From Candidatus Melainabacteria bacterium (GTDB taxonomy: Bacteria; Cyanobacteriota; Vampirovibrionia; Obscuribacterales; Obscuribacteraceae): 64,000 nucleotides of DNA. The position numbers and the translations under genes are program-made. The notes below the pieces were generated by a model. It saw only the letters and a program-made list of their open reading frames with translations. It searched no databases and had not been told where the DNA came from. Location of the stretch: the NCBI GenBank assembly GCA_003151275.1, contig PLXC01000050.1, positions 25,765 to 89,764 on the forward strand. Reading direction: 5' to 3'. Positions 26,175 to 35,910 of the stretch are shown piece after piece. Position 1 is the first letter of the stretch. Every line of letters starts with the position of its first letter.

Positions 26175-26747
26175 ATGGCTATCCTTCCTACGCGGAATAA
26201 TTATCAGCAGTCAGCTTCGACTGTACTTGTCGACCTGAAAAAAGGTGACACCTCGAAGCGTAACGACTTTGTCTGGATGTATCAGGACCGATTTTACGCG
26301 ATTGCGTACATGGCAACTGGTGATCCAAACCATGCCAACGAGTTGACGATCATGGCCTTTCAAAACGCTTTCGGAGCTCTCAAGCAGCTCAACCCGAAAC
26401 AAGTTTCTATGGCGATTTGGGATTGGCTTTCACAGTTCATCGTCGATGCCTGCGCCGAATACCATTCTCAATACAGCACTCCAAACAACACGAATCCACG
26501 CACCGACCCGAGCGCCGACGGCTCGGCTCAGATGGATTGGGAGACTACGATTATCCTCGGTGTGCAACGTGTCAAACGTTGTCTGAATGCTCTACCTGAA
26601 GAACAACAAAAAGTCTTTCTACTGCGGCACAATTTCCAATTGAACTATGACCAAATTGCCGCGGTGCTCAATCAAACCCCTGAAAACGTCATGGCTTGGT
26701 TATTCCGGGCGCGAGTTCAGATAGTTAAGTGCTTAGGTAGAGGTTAA
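26175..26747 (+). CDS. Sigma-70 family (ECF-like) RNA polymerase sigma factor
   Basis: A 190-residue protein with a region 2-like N-terminal part (FVWMYQDRFYAIAYMATGDPNHANELTIMAFQNAF) and a good region 4 (LNALPEEQQKVFLLRHNFQLNYDQIAAVLNQTPENVMAWLFRARVQIVKCL). Region 2 is weaker than in typical ECF factors, lacking a clear DxAQE helix. The next gene, 26 bases downstream, begins with a zinc-finger anti-sigma motif, so the two look like a sigma/anti-sigma pair in one transcript. The ribosome site is distant (GAAAGGG about 14 bases upstream). Confidence 0.8.
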   Translation: MAILPTRNNYQQSASTVLVDLKKGDTSKRNDFVWMYQDRFYAIAYMATGDPNHANELTIMAFQNAFGALKQLNPKQVSMAIWDWLSQFIVDACAEYHSQYSTPNNTNPRTDPSADGSAQMDWETTIILGVQRVKRCLNALPEEQQKVFLLRHNFQLNYDQIAAVLNQTPENVMAWLFRARVQIVKCLGRG

Positions 26748-26773
26748 CCCAAAGAGTCGCTCGGTAAACAAGA

Positions 26774-29700
26774 ATGAATTGCAGTCGTTTTCGATTCCTT
26801 ATCCAACAGAGATTTGACATGGACGTCGCTCCACAAGAGGAGCGCATGGTCAGCGCCCATTTGGAGTCGTGCGAATCCTGCGCCAAGTTTCACCATCAAC
26901 TGCAACAAGTGATTATGGCGGCCGAAGAAGTTCCGTTGCCTGACGAAATGGCACCTAATCCGCCCGAAGCCCTGGCCAGAAACATTATGGAAGGACTACC
27001 GCAGCCCAAAGCTTCGCCGTTCGAATTCATCTTCAAGATGTTTGCCAAGAAAGCAAAAGAGCCCGTTAGCGATCGCAACAGTGACCGAAATGCTAGCAAG
27101 TTTCCCCACGTCAATCGTTTGCAATCTGGTGATGGCATGGACATGCCACGCAAAGAAATGGCGATGCCTACCGGCAAGGGCCAAGGCGACGATCATAGTG
27201 GCACTTCTAACCGACTGAGAGCGATTGCGAAGGGCGCCGCATACGAAGGACGAGAAGCTCAGTCCACCACACGGTCGCTTGGTGAGAAACTAGGCTTTGC
27301 CGCACCGGCGGGCAGTCTTACTGACGATCAACCGCTTACCTTAGCAGAATCAATCCGCCGTAAAATTTCGGAAACAAAGCCGCCTGGTCAAGGTGATGAC
27401 GACGAAGAGATGGCACCACTTGCGCCACCAGAACCTGTATCGGCTGGAGATGACAGCTGGGGCAGACCGGCAAGCTCACCCAATCGACCACCGGCGAACA
27501 TGGCGTCACCACCGAATTTGACCGGTGCCAAGCCACAAGTTCCGTTACCTCAAGCTTCCCCAGCTGAGCCTGGACAGACAGTGCTTGGCTCTTGGGGTAA
27601 ACCTTCGCCAATCGACAATTCGAATAGCTGGGGTGGACAGGCGAATGTCCCTGCTCCTGCTGCCGCCGGCATCTCTAAAGATGATTGGAATTTTGACGCC
27701 GCTGCCAATCCTGCCCAACCGATGGCAGCACAAGCGCCCGGTGGCATCGATCCATTTGCGGCTCCGGCACAGGCTTCATCTAATCCAAATATTCAACAAC
27801 CAAATCCTGCCACCGACTCATGGGGTGGCTGGAACGACTCGGCACCAAAAGGTGCAGGCGCGGCTAGCGCAGAAGCTCCGGATTCAGACTGGGGTCCGCC
27901 ACCGCAAGGTGGCACCTGGGATGAACCAGCCGCAGGAGCTGCAGTCAGTTCCAACAGTTGGGGAGGGGCCCAAACCAATCCAGCCCAGTCCACTGCCGCG
28001 GCTGCTCCGAAGGCATTTATGGAAACAGGCATGATTAAGCTCGGTGAGCTTGGTCTGCCATCAATGCAACAACCGCCATCACCAGTGGCTCAACCTATGC
28101 AGCAGCAGCAGCAGCCGCAGCCGCCTCAAAATCCTGGTTTTCCACAGCAACAGCAGGTTGGAACGGGAAGTGATACAAGCGTGCCAGCACTGTCTAACAG
28201 TTGGGGAGGGGCAGCTCAGTCACCATCTGCGGCACCAGCCGGAGCTGCAGATCCATGGGGAAGTGCTTCTACAGACAGTTGGGGAGCAAGTCCAGAACAA
28301 CGCACCTGGGGTCCGCAAACTTCTTCGACGGAAAATTCGGTGCCCGCGGCAGCGGCACAATGGGGGCAGCCGGCTGCTCCGCAAGAGAATTTTGATGGCA
28401 AACCGGCGGCCGATTGGGCATCAGCGGCCGAACCTGCCTCGGCACAAGAGAGTTGGGGCGGAGCTCCTAGTCAAGGCAGTTGGAGTCAACCTCCTGTGCC
28501 AACCAGTTGGGAGCAGACTGGCAGCGACGCTGGGGCTCAACCGGCGTGGGGCGAAGGAAATGACTGGGCCCAAGGCGGGCAACCACCGGCACCACAAGCG
28601 ATACCAGAGCAACAAGGCTCAAGTTCGCAAGCAGCAGCTCTAGGCAAAGGACGTCAACAAGCCTGGTCGTTAGAAGCAGAACAAGTTGAGACGGGCACAT
28701 GGCGAGCCTTCGCGCCAAGCGGAGAGTCACTCAGCGGCGCTGCCGCTCCGGGTCGTGCTCCTGAACCAGCCTCACCAGTCGTCGCTAAAGAAACTCAATC
28801 ATTTGCCCCTCAAGACGAGCAAAGCAGATGGGATATTCCAATTCAAGAGCGCATGAAGCAAGGACAAACTGGCACTCAAAGCGGCACTCAGATTCCAGTC
28901 CCGCCGATGCCGGTGGCGCCACCATCGCCATTTTCGCAACCTACTTTCGCTCAAGCAGCAGCTGCGGCAGCACCAATGGCGCCACCACCATCACCGAAGC
29001 CGCCGGAACCAATGGCTCTTCCCGATAGCCCAGCTCCGACAAAGAGTGGCTGGAATTTCCCTGTTTATGAAGCACCAGATCAATTGACTCACATTCCTAA
29101 CGAACCTAAAGTTTCCGGAGCTTGGGATAGCCCGGCGACGGTGACACCTCCTGCGCCACCAATGCCGGCACCATCGATGGGCTTAAGCGGAGCTTGGGGT
29201 GAACCTTCGACTCCTGTTGCCCAACCGCAACCGTCTGCTCCTGAGCCAAAAGTTTCAGGCGCATGGGACATGCCATCGACTCCGTCTTTTGGTCAACCTC
29301 GACCTCAGCCAATGCAGATGGCATCACCACAGGCTAATCCGGCTCAGCAAGGACTTTCGTTGCCCGTTGATTCGATCATGGATCGGCTTGGAACTGTTCT
29401 TAGCAATAACGCAGAAGGCGGCGCCCAGTCAGCGCAGGCTGCGGCTCAAGTGCAGAGCCCCTGGGATGTATCGATTCAAGAACGCCAGCAGCAGCAACAG
29501 CAATCACCTTGGGGTCAGGTACCAGAGCCTGCCGCACCACCTCCGATGCCTGGCAATGGCACTGGTTGGAATGCTCGACCGGTGGCGCAGCCCGCACCGC
29601 TTCAAGCAGTTCAAGTGCCAGCACAAGCACCGGCGCCAGCATTAGCGCCAGTTAGCGGCAACCCTTGGGATTCGATTCCGGTTGGACCCGGACCTTCTCC

Positions 29701-31354
29701 CTTTGCCCTGCCACAGCCGACTATTCCTAGCGCCTGGGACAATCCGAATCCCATGGCCAGCCCAGCTCCAGCACCGATGTCAGTTGCTCAACCGGCTAGC
29801 GTTGCCGCCGCCCCAGGACCAGCCGCTGCCCCAGGGTTGTTCCAAAACCTCGATGACAATGCTATTGATAGATTGTTCAGTGAGAACCTGGGAGTGAACG
29901 ATGCCGGTGCCGGCCCAGGTCCAGCTTCTCAATTCCCTGGCCAAAGAGCCGCCCAACAAACTGCTTCAAAACCGTCATTCACCGCTCCTCGCTGGAATCC
30001 TGGCGAGAATGGTGGCTCAACCGGCGCCGCTCCAAGCTTTACCAACGTCAGTTCAGGCGCTCCAGTCGCACCTTCGCAGCCGTTTTCCGCACTACCGGCG
30101 CAACAACAGCCAGCTGCCGATGCGGGTACGCCGAGGATATCTGCGATCACGCCTCGAGCAACTGCACCAGCAGAAGCTCCAGCCACAATGCCTGGACCAG
30201 ACCGCCGCAACACTCCGTTTGGCATGCCAGCTCCGGCCCCGGCACCAATTGAGCCGATGGCGCCGAGCCAACCACCTAGTTCACCTTTTGCAACGCCGCA
30301 GCCCGTAAGCGAATCGGCAAAAGCAAACGGCTTGTTTGATCTAGATGACTCGGCGATGGATGAGCTGTTCAGCAAGAACCTCGGAGTCAACGAAGCGGCA
30401 ACACCTTTGCCGAATTCACCAGCCCAGCCCCAACCCACCGCTCCAGTTTTTCAATCACCACCTGTGATGGCACAGCCGCCCGTTCAACCAGCCATGCCGC
30501 CTGCTAACCCATTCAGCAGACCGGCACCACAAATGCCACCTTCGATGCCCAATCCATTCGCTCCGTTAACTGCTCCACCAGCTCAACCTCCTGCGGCTGC
30601 ACCGGCTCAGCAACCAGCTTGGGGGCAACAACCACCGGCACCGCCCTTAGCACCACAGCAGCAACAACCCGGTCAACCGGGAAGTGGTGGACTGTTCTCA
30701 CTAGACGACAGTATGATCGACAAAATCTTTGCCGACAATGCACCACCGCAACCTCCGGCTGCGCCCCAGTTCAATGTCAATGAAGCCGTAAAACAATTTG
30801 CCGAAGTGGTGCCGATGCCACCACCGAAAATTGCCGGTGTAGGCAGGCTAGACCCTCGGGTAGACACGACAGCCGACAGCGGTTCAGGCAGAATCGCTTC
30901 CATCGGTAAGTTTTTGCTAGACCAAAAAGACTTGGAGAAGATTGGCAAACTAACCGCCTCTGACTTGTCTGAAACGAAGATGCGGATTTTAACCATGGAA
31001 GCGGCACAAGAATTACAAACTTTGCTGCACCACATCGGCACGCAAGAAACTGTAGTCGGTTCAGTAATCGTTGGCCACGATGGTCTGTTGATTGCCAACA
31101 CCATGCCACCCGATATTGACGCTGAATCGATTGGCGTCTGGGCACTCGGCGTGTACATGAGCACCGAGATGGTGATCAAGAAAATGGGTCAAGATCGCGT
31201 CCATCAAATCGTCTGCCGCACACCAAAGGGCTATGTTATTATCGCCGACTTTGGTGGCGGCCTACTCGTCACCGTCAGTGATGGCAAAGATACAGACACA
31301 CTGATCCCGCTAATGCGCAGCATCACTCAACTAGTGCGCGATGGGGAGAACTAG
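26774..31354 (+). CDS. Giant zinc-finger / Trp-repeat / Roadblock protein
   Basis: A 1526-residue protein. Residues 1-45 resemble the zf-HC2 anti-sigma finger (HLESCESC: HxxxCxxC). About 1300 residues of Pro/Ala/Gln-rich low-complexity sequence follow, studded with short Trp motifs (NSWGG, SAWD, GAWGEPS, GAWDMPS). Three copies of a helical motif then appear: LFQNLDDNAIDRLFSENLGVN near residue 1022, LFDLDDSAMDELFSKNLGVN near 1190 and LFSLDDSMIDKIFADN near 1307. Residues about 1410-1526 are a Roadblock/LC7 domain (VVGSVIVGHDGLLIANTMP). There is no membrane segment, unlike most anti-sigma factors. Roadblock domains bind small GTPases of the MglA type; no such GTPase is in the window. Partner of the upstream sigma factor by position. 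Confidence 0.82.
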   Translation: MNCSRFRFLIQQRFDMDVAPQEERMVSAHLESCESCAKFHHQLQQVIMAAEEVPLPDEMAPNPPEALARNIMEGLPQPKASPFEFIFKMFAKKAKEPVSDRNSDRNASKFPHVNRLQSGDGMDMPRKEMAMPTGKGQGDDHSGTSNRLRAIAKGAAYEGREAQSTTRSLGEKLGFAAPAGSLTDDQPLTLAESIRRKISETKPPGQGDDDEEMAPLAPPEPVSAGDDSWGRPASSPNRPPANMASPPNLTGAKPQVPLPQASPAEPGQTVLGSWGKPSPIDNSNSWGGQANVPAPAAAGISKDDWNFDAAANPAQPMAAQAPGGIDPFAAPAQASSNPNIQQPNPATDSWGGWNDSAPKGAGAASAEAPDSDWGPPPQGGTWDEPAAGAAVSSNSWGGAQTNPAQSTAAAAPKAFMETGMIKLGELGLPSMQQPPSPVAQPMQQQQQPQPPQNPGFPQQQQVGTGSDTSVPALSNSWGGAAQSPSAAPAGAADPWGSASTDSWGASPEQRTWGPQTSSTENSVPAAAAQWGQPAAPQENFDGKPAADWASAAEPASAQESWGGAPSQGSWSQPPVPTSWEQTGSDAGAQPAWGEGNDWAQGGQPPAPQAIPEQQGSSSQAAALGKGRQQAWSLEAEQVETGTWRAFAPSGESLSGAAAPGRAPEPASPVVAKETQSFAPQDEQSRWDIPIQERMKQGQTGTQSGTQIPVPPMPVAPPSPFSQPTFAQAAAAAAPMAPPPSPKPPEPMALPDSPAPTKSGWNFPVYEAPDQLTHIPNEPKVSGAWDSPATVTPPAPPMPAPSMGLSGAWGEPSTPVAQPQPSAPEPKVSGAWDMPSTPSFGQPRPQPMQMASPQANPAQQGLSLPVDSIMDRLGTVLSNNAEGGAQSAQAAAQVQSPWDVSIQERQQQQQQSPWGQVPEPAAPPPMPGNGTGWNARPVAQPAPLQAVQVPAQAPAPALAPVSGNPWDSIPVGPGPSPFALPQPTIPSAWDNPNPMASPAPAPMSVAQPASVAAAPGPAAAPGLFQNLDDNAIDRLFSENLGVNDAGAGPGPASQFPGQRAAQQTASKPSFTAPRWNPGENGGSTGAAPSFTNVSSGAPVAPSQPFSALPAQQQPAADAGTPRISAITPRATAPAEAPATMPGPDRRNTPFGMPAPAPAPIEPMAPSQPPSSPFATPQPVSESAKANGLFDLDDSAMDELFSKNLGVNEAATPLPNSPAQPQPTAPVFQSPPVMAQPPVQPAMPPANPFSRPAPQMPPSMPNPFAPLTAPPAQPPAAAPAQQPAWGQQPPAPPLAPQQQQPGQPGSGGLFSLDDSMIDKIFADNAPPQPPAAPQFNVNEAVKQFAEVVPMPPPKIAGVGRLDPRVDTTADSGSGRIASIGKFLLDQKDLEKIGKLTASDLSETKMRILTMEAAQELQTLLHHIGTQETVVGSVIVGHDGLLIANTMPPDIDAESIGVWALGVYMSTEMVIKKMGQDRVHQIVCRTPKGYVIIADFGGGLLVTVSDGKDTDTLIPLMRSITQLVRDGEN

Positions 31355-31364
31355 ACCGGGTATC

Positions 31365-31437
31365 GAAATGGAGCGCGGATATCCTACCCGCCTTGATGCG
31401 TGTTCATGGGCGACTGTGGACAGTCGCGCTCCATTTC
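31365..31437. repeat. Family B palindromic element between convergent genes
   Basis: A 73-bp unit bounded by GAAATGGAGCG and its exact complement CGCTCCATTTC. Inside are two small palindromes (GGATATCC and GACTGTGGACAGTC) and a central CCCGCC/GGGCG pairing, so the whole can fold as an outer stem with nested hairpins. It occupies the junction of two convergent genes and may end both transcripts. Confidence 0.88.
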
Positions 31438-31467
31438 TTCGCGACATGAATCGAGTCGCTATCGCTA

Positions 31468-33048
31468 TTAAGCGTAATTCAAAATATATTGACAGATCGT
31501 GCGCACACCAAATGCGGTGCCACCCTTGTTGCACTCATCGCGATCCTTTTCCAGCCAGCCCGGTCCAGCAATGTCTAGATGCGCCCATGGTTTGCCATCC
31601 ACGAATTCCTTCAAGAACATTGCCGCGCTAGAGGAGGCAGCTTCGCCTCTGGAGCCGGCGTTTTTCAAATCGGCGATGTCGCTTTTCAGGCTGTCTTTAT
31701 ACTCGTCGTACAGAGGTAATTGCCACAAGTTTTCACCAGCATCTTGTCCTGCTGCGATCAAGTTATTGACGAGCTCCTGATTCGTTCCCATAATCCCCGC
31801 AGCAACACGTCCCAGCGCCGTCACAACAGCCCCGGTCAAGGTGGCAACGTCTATCAATTCGTCCACATTTTGACGACTGGCGTAAGTCAATGCATCTGCC
31901 AAGACGAGCCGTCCTTCAGCATCAGTATTGTTAACTTCAATTGTTTTGCCGTTCATTGAAACCAGGACGTCACCTGGATGCAAGGCATTGCTGCCAGGCA
32001 TGTTTTCAGTGGCGGCAATCAATCCAAGAACAGAAACGTTCGGCTTAAGATCGCCAATCACCTGCATAGCGCCCAGAACCGCGGCCGCCCCTGACATGTC
32101 GTATTTCATGTGTTCCATTCCAGCCGCTGGTTTTAATGACAAGCCGCCCGAGTCAAACGTGATTCCTTTACCAATGATGGCAACAGTTTTCTTGGATTTC
32201 TCAGCATCGTACTTGAGAACAATGAACTTAGCCGGCTCATCTGCACCTTTGGCGACGCCCAGGAAGGCACCCATTCCCAACTTTTCAACTTGGGCCACGT
32301 CCAACACTTTACATGTCAAATCGTATTCCTTGGCGATCCGTTTTGCTTCGTCGGCAAGTCTAGTTGGCGTCATGTAAGCGGCTGGTTCTGCGATCAAGCT
32401 GCGCGCTAAGTTAGTAGCGCTGGAGATCACATCACCGACTGAGCACGCTTTGGAAGCCATTTTGCTCTCTTTGATCCCAGCAAAGGAAAGAACAATCTCC
32501 GACTTCACTTTCTTGTCGTCTTTCTGCGACTTGTATTTTTCAAAGCTGTAACGACCCAGATTCCAGCCCTCGACAATAGCTTTTATATGTTGAGCAACGT
32601 TGTTTTCCTTTTCACCGGATGTCTTTTCAACAGCTGCGGATTTCTTGCGCTTCTTAGAATTGGCCTCTTCTTCTTCTTCTTGAGCGAATCGTCCTACAAA
32701 ACAAATACTTGTCATTGTTGAAGTGGCGAAACGACGAGCCATATTGGCCGCCAATTTCCTGCTCACACTGGGCTTAAAATCTTTGGACATGCCGAGACCG
32801 ACGAGCATTAGTTTCTTACAGGTCAAATTATCGTAGGTAGGCAAACTTACTACCTGCGCCGATTTCCCTTGAAATGCCTCATGAGAGGCGGCTTCGGCGA
32901 TGCTGGCGGCGAAGTTGCCCGAGCCGTTGGCCAAGGTCTCATCGATGCTGCCGATGACATTGCCAAGGTCTTCCCCTTGAAAAACGCCCAACACAATAAT
33001 GTCGCTTTTGATCTTGGAAAGCGGCGCGGTCTCAAATTTGTATTTCAT
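31468..33048 (-). CDS. pepA: Leucyl aminopeptidase (M17)
   Basis: A 526-residue cytosolic metallo-aminopeptidase that frees N-terminal residues from peptides. The C-terminal catalytic domain has the M17 blocks GKGITFDSGGLSLKP, MKYDMSGAAAVLGA and the signature NTDAEGRLVLADAL, giving the two-metal site Lys/Asp/Asp/Asp/Glu. The N-terminal macro-like domain contains an insertion of about 40 residues rich in Glu then Lys (EEEEEANSKKRKK) between QE and the helix HIKAIVEGWNLGRY, which ordinary PepA lacks. Only a weak ribosome site is visible. It is followed by a family B repeat. Confidence 0.94.
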   Translation of the reverse strand: MKYKFETAPLSKIKSDIIVLGVFQGEDLGNVIGSIDETLANGSGNFAASIAEAASHEAFQGKSAQVVSLPTYDNLTCKKLMLVGLGMSKDFKPSVSRKLAANMARRFATSTMTSICFVGRFAQEEEEEANSKKRKKSAAVEKTSGEKENNVAQHIKAIVEGWNLGRYSFEKYKSQKDDKKVKSEIVLSFAGIKESKMASKACSVGDVISSATNLARSLIAEPAAYMTPTRLADEAKRIAKEYDLTCKVLDVAQVEKLGMGAFLGVAKGADEPAKFIVLKYDAEKSKKTVAIIGKGITFDSGGLSLKPAAGMEHMKYDMSGAAAVLGAMQVIGDLKPNVSVLGLIAATENMPGSNALHPGDVLVSMNGKTIEVNNTDAEGRLVLADALTYASRQNVDELIDVATLTGAVVTALGRVAAGIMGTNQELVNNLIAAGQDAGENLWQLPLYDEYKDSLKSDIADLKNAGSRGEAASSSAAMFLKEFVDGKPWAHLDIAGPGWLEKDRDECNKGGTAFGVRTICQYILNYA

Positions 33049-33073
33049 GAATTGATTCCATTAAGGGAGTCAA

Positions 33074-34153
33074 CTAGTGCGAGCCACCTTGCAATTGACT
33101 CAAGCCCAGTTGTTTTTGAAGGTATTGGATATTATCCCGCAGTTCTGCGATTTTTCGGGGATCTTTAGACGCTGCTAAATCCTCAATTTTTCGATAGAAC
33201 ATTCGATAAGAATCCACCCGCGCACCCTGAGTTTGCATTTCTTGAATTTTCTTTGCTAGGCGAAATCTCTCCAATCTAAAGGCACCTTCGATTGGGGCCA
33301 GGTCGCCAAGTTCACGAGACAACATCTGGCGAGCAACTTCATCATAATAAGCGTCTGAACTTCCGGAAAAGCTTCCAAGGGTTCCTTTAACGCCCATTCG
33401 AGATGCATATTCAGCAGCTGATGAGCGGTTGCCCATTCCTACTACTGGAGTGCTTCCACTTACCGCCAGGTGAGCTGATTGAGGCGCACTTGTGGACGGC
33501 GCGGCAGCAGTTTTGAAACGTGCTTCTTGCTCGTCGATAAGCTTGGCAAGCTTCGCTAAAGTCTCATTTGCTTTGACCAAGTCTGATTGATTAAAAGACT
33601 CATCCGCCTTTAGCAGCTCGGCGCTATAGAGTTTGACACCAACTCCCTTTTTCTCAAGTGCTTGCAATCGAGTTGCCAACTTAGTTCGGTCCGATCGAAA
33701 GGTTGATGCGCTAGCATTTGCGACACCAGTGGTAGTACCTATCAAGATCGGACTTGGTGTGATCCAACTACGCTCCGCTGGAACAATTGTGAGAGAATCC
33801 GCGCCTTGTCCATCGATCATAGTAATTTCGCTGCTTCCGCTCGATCCGCGAGAAGAGACGACAAGACGAAATTTCTTGGTCTTCAAAGTTGGATCCTGAT
33901 AAACAAGCCTGCTGCTCTCCACAGCTGCGTGTTTAAGGGCTTCCGCTGAAATGGCGCCTTCGGAGGCTATAGAAAGCAAGGTTTCGTCTGAAAGAATAAG
34001 CAACAACGCAGAATCTTTACTGTCGAAGATCTTGCTTTGCTGCAGGCTATGCATTATTTTTTCAGACGCCTCAGATGAGCGCGCGGCAGGCATCAATGAA
34101 GCGAAGCTCAAGGCAATTAATCCGGCCCTTAAAATTGTATGTCGATGCCACAT
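33074..34153 (-). CDS. Secreted hypothetical protein, 359 residues
   Basis: No family recognised. With the ATG at 34153, preceded by AGAAGGGA at five bases, the protein begins with a signal peptide (MWHRHTILRAGLIALSFASLMPAARS in outline); the longer open frame up to 34384 lacks such support. The mature part has a region with SSRGSSGSSEITMIDGQGADSL, a helical Lys/Glu-rich stretch (TLAKLAKLIDEQEARFK) and a helical C-terminus (FRLERFRLAKKIQEMQTQ, IAELRDNIQYLQKQLGL) that may be a coiled coil. It lies directly upstream of pepA on the same strand, with 25 bases between them. Confidence 0.65.
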   Translation of the reverse strand: MWHRHTILRAGLIALSFASLMPAARSSEASEKIMHSLQQSKIFDSKDSALLLILSDETLLSIASEGAISAEALKHAAVESSRLVYQDPTLKTKKFRLVVSSRGSSGSSEITMIDGQGADSLTIVPAERSWITPSPILIGTTTGVANASASTFRSDRTKLATRLQALEKKGVGVKLYSAELLKADESFNQSDLVKANETLAKLAKLIDEQEARFKTAAAPSTSAPQSAHLAVSGSTPVVGMGNRSSAAEYASRMGVKGTLGSFSGSSDAYYDEVARQMLSRELGDLAPIEGAFRLERFRLAKKIQEMQTQGARVDSYRMFYRKIEDLAASKDPRKIAELRDNIQYLQKQLGLSQLQGGSH

Positions 34154-34367
34154 ATAATCCCTTCTGCTTGAACCAACAACATTCATCATCTCATTGTGCG
34201 GATAACTTAGCAACGCATTGACGTTCTCTCCGCCGTCAAGGAACGATGAGATTCCTGGGCTTAAGCAGCAGCCTGACCGCTTGCTCGGTCGCTCCTCATA
34301 TCGCTGCCTAAAGGACATGGCTTTATCGAGCATTGGGTAAATCACTGATGGAGGTCGGTAAACGAAA

Positions 34368-35909
34368 ATGAAAATCGAAGACATCGATCGCGAGTTTAAA
34401 GAGCTGGCTCAATCGATGAAGGATGGTCAAACTGCCCTCTCTGAGGGGCGTTTCGGCGAAGCCGAGCGGCAGTATGTACGGGCCTCGGAGCTGGCCAAAG
34501 TTTGCTACGGACCAGATCATGCCGACGCACTGCAGTGCTTGCATCATCTTGGAGACGCTTATTATGGGATGCGCAAGTACGAACAATGCCTGGAAACACT
34601 AAAAGAGCTGCAGGCGAAAAGAGAAAAACAAAAATTTGCCAACGATCGAGAATCGACGGCGATCTTGTTCAAGCTGGCTAAAAGCCACGAAAAGCTTGGC
34701 CTGATTCGTGAAGCGGATTCGTACTATCGAAAAGCTCTGAAAAGCGGAGAGGCAAGTTACGGCGCGAGCCATTCTTTTCTGGCCACGATCATGGAAAGCT
34801 TTGCGGCAATGTTAAAACGTGCCCAAATTCACCTAGCTGAAGCGCAGCAACTAGAGGAACGCGTTCGAGATATCAGAGGCACAATAACAGAATCTACAGC
34901 TTCACAAGTTAACATAAGCCGCCTCAACCAACTTGCTACATCCATCGCCCCTGGCAGCGAGGAGGCAATTTTGATTGCGATGACGGACAAGACGGCAGAA
35001 AAGGGCGCACTTTCGGGAAGAATGCGCAGCCTGCGCTCTCATTCTGAACAATTAGAATTGCCAGTCGAAGCAGCAAGCTCTTTAAAAATACGACCTGTTT
35101 TGGCTTGCACCGTCCTTGGTGTCATCTTACTCTTGGCGGGTGGGTTGATTGCTTACAACATGCTCAAACCAAGTACCCTGACAAGCAAAAAAGATCAGAT
35201 CAACCTAAATATGTCCTCATCGAGCGCTCAGCCAGTTCATGCAAAGGCCGCGGTTTTTCAAACAGCTGACGCCAGCACAAGAGTGACCCTAGTGGACGAC
35301 AAAAACGTTTCTTTGATTCGTAATGGCACACTTATAAATGGAACCTATTCAGTATCGAACGATATGATTGAATGTCGCCCAAAGACATCCGAGTCAGTGT
35401 TTTACCAATACAAAAAAGTGCCGCAAGGTTTAGCCGACGACCAGAGTAATGTACTTTATGCAGCTGATGCACCAGAAGCAATCGTAATTTCTAAAATGCG
35501 CCATCTTGCTGCCGTTCTGCAAACTTACTACGCGGCCACAGGCGGATATCCAGCCAGAGTCGAATCGATTTTATCGCGCGACGCTTCGATCTATTACCAA
35601 AACCCCTTTACGAACAAATCATGCCTGCCGCTCAAGCGAGATTTACCAGGCGACAAATTGAGCATCGAGGATCTGAGCATGGACGATTTTTCAAAAATGG
35701 AGAGCGCCATCAATCAATTGGCATTGTGGACTCCTAACGCCAAACAAGAGCCGGGCCGGATCGAATTTTATCGAACCTTAGCTCGCACCGATGGTGATAC
35801 CGCTTATATCCGGGCCACCGATCGCGACGGCAATTACATTCACGGTAGTCAACCTGGAACCGCGTATCTAATCACTCTCGTACAGGGACAAATTAGGACC
35901 GGCAGATAG
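34368..35909 (+). CDS. TPR protein with one membrane segment and pseudopilin-like C-terminus
   Basis: A 513-residue protein. Residues 10-160 contain tetratricopeptide repeats (EGRFGEAERQYVRASELAK, YYGMRKYEQCLETLKEL, KLGLIREADSYYRKALKSGE). A single membrane helix spans about 241-266 (VLACTVLGVILLLAGGLIAY). The exported C-terminal part includes MRHLAAVLQTYYAATGGYPARVESIL and INQLALWTPN, which resemble the globular domain of type II secretion/type IV pseudopilins, though without a prepilin leader. A GGAGGT ribosome site lies 11 bases before the ATG. Function unknown; probably membrane-bound assembly or signalling. Confidence 0.7.
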   Translation: MKIEDIDREFKELAQSMKDGQTALSEGRFGEAERQYVRASELAKVCYGPDHADALQCLHHLGDAYYGMRKYEQCLETLKELQAKREKQKFANDRESTAILFKLAKSHEKLGLIREADSYYRKALKSGEASYGASHSFLATIMESFAAMLKRAQIHLAEAQQLEERVRDIRGTITESTASQVNISRLNQLATSIAPGSEEAILIAMTDKTAEKGALSGRMRSLRSHSEQLELPVEAASSLKIRPVLACTVLGVILLLAGGLIAYNMLKPSTLTSKKDQINLNMSSSSAQPVHAKAAVFQTADASTRVTLVDDKNVSLIRNGTLINGTYSVSNDMIECRPKTSESVFYQYKKVPQGLADDQSNVLYAADAPEAIVISKMRHLAAVLQTYYAATGGYPARVESILSRDASIYYQNPFTNKSCLPLKRDLPGDKLSIEDLSMDDFSKMESAINQLALWTPNAKQEPGRIEFYRTLARTDGDTAYIRATDRDGNYIHGSQPGTAYLITLVQGQIRTGR

Positions 35910-35910
35910 G

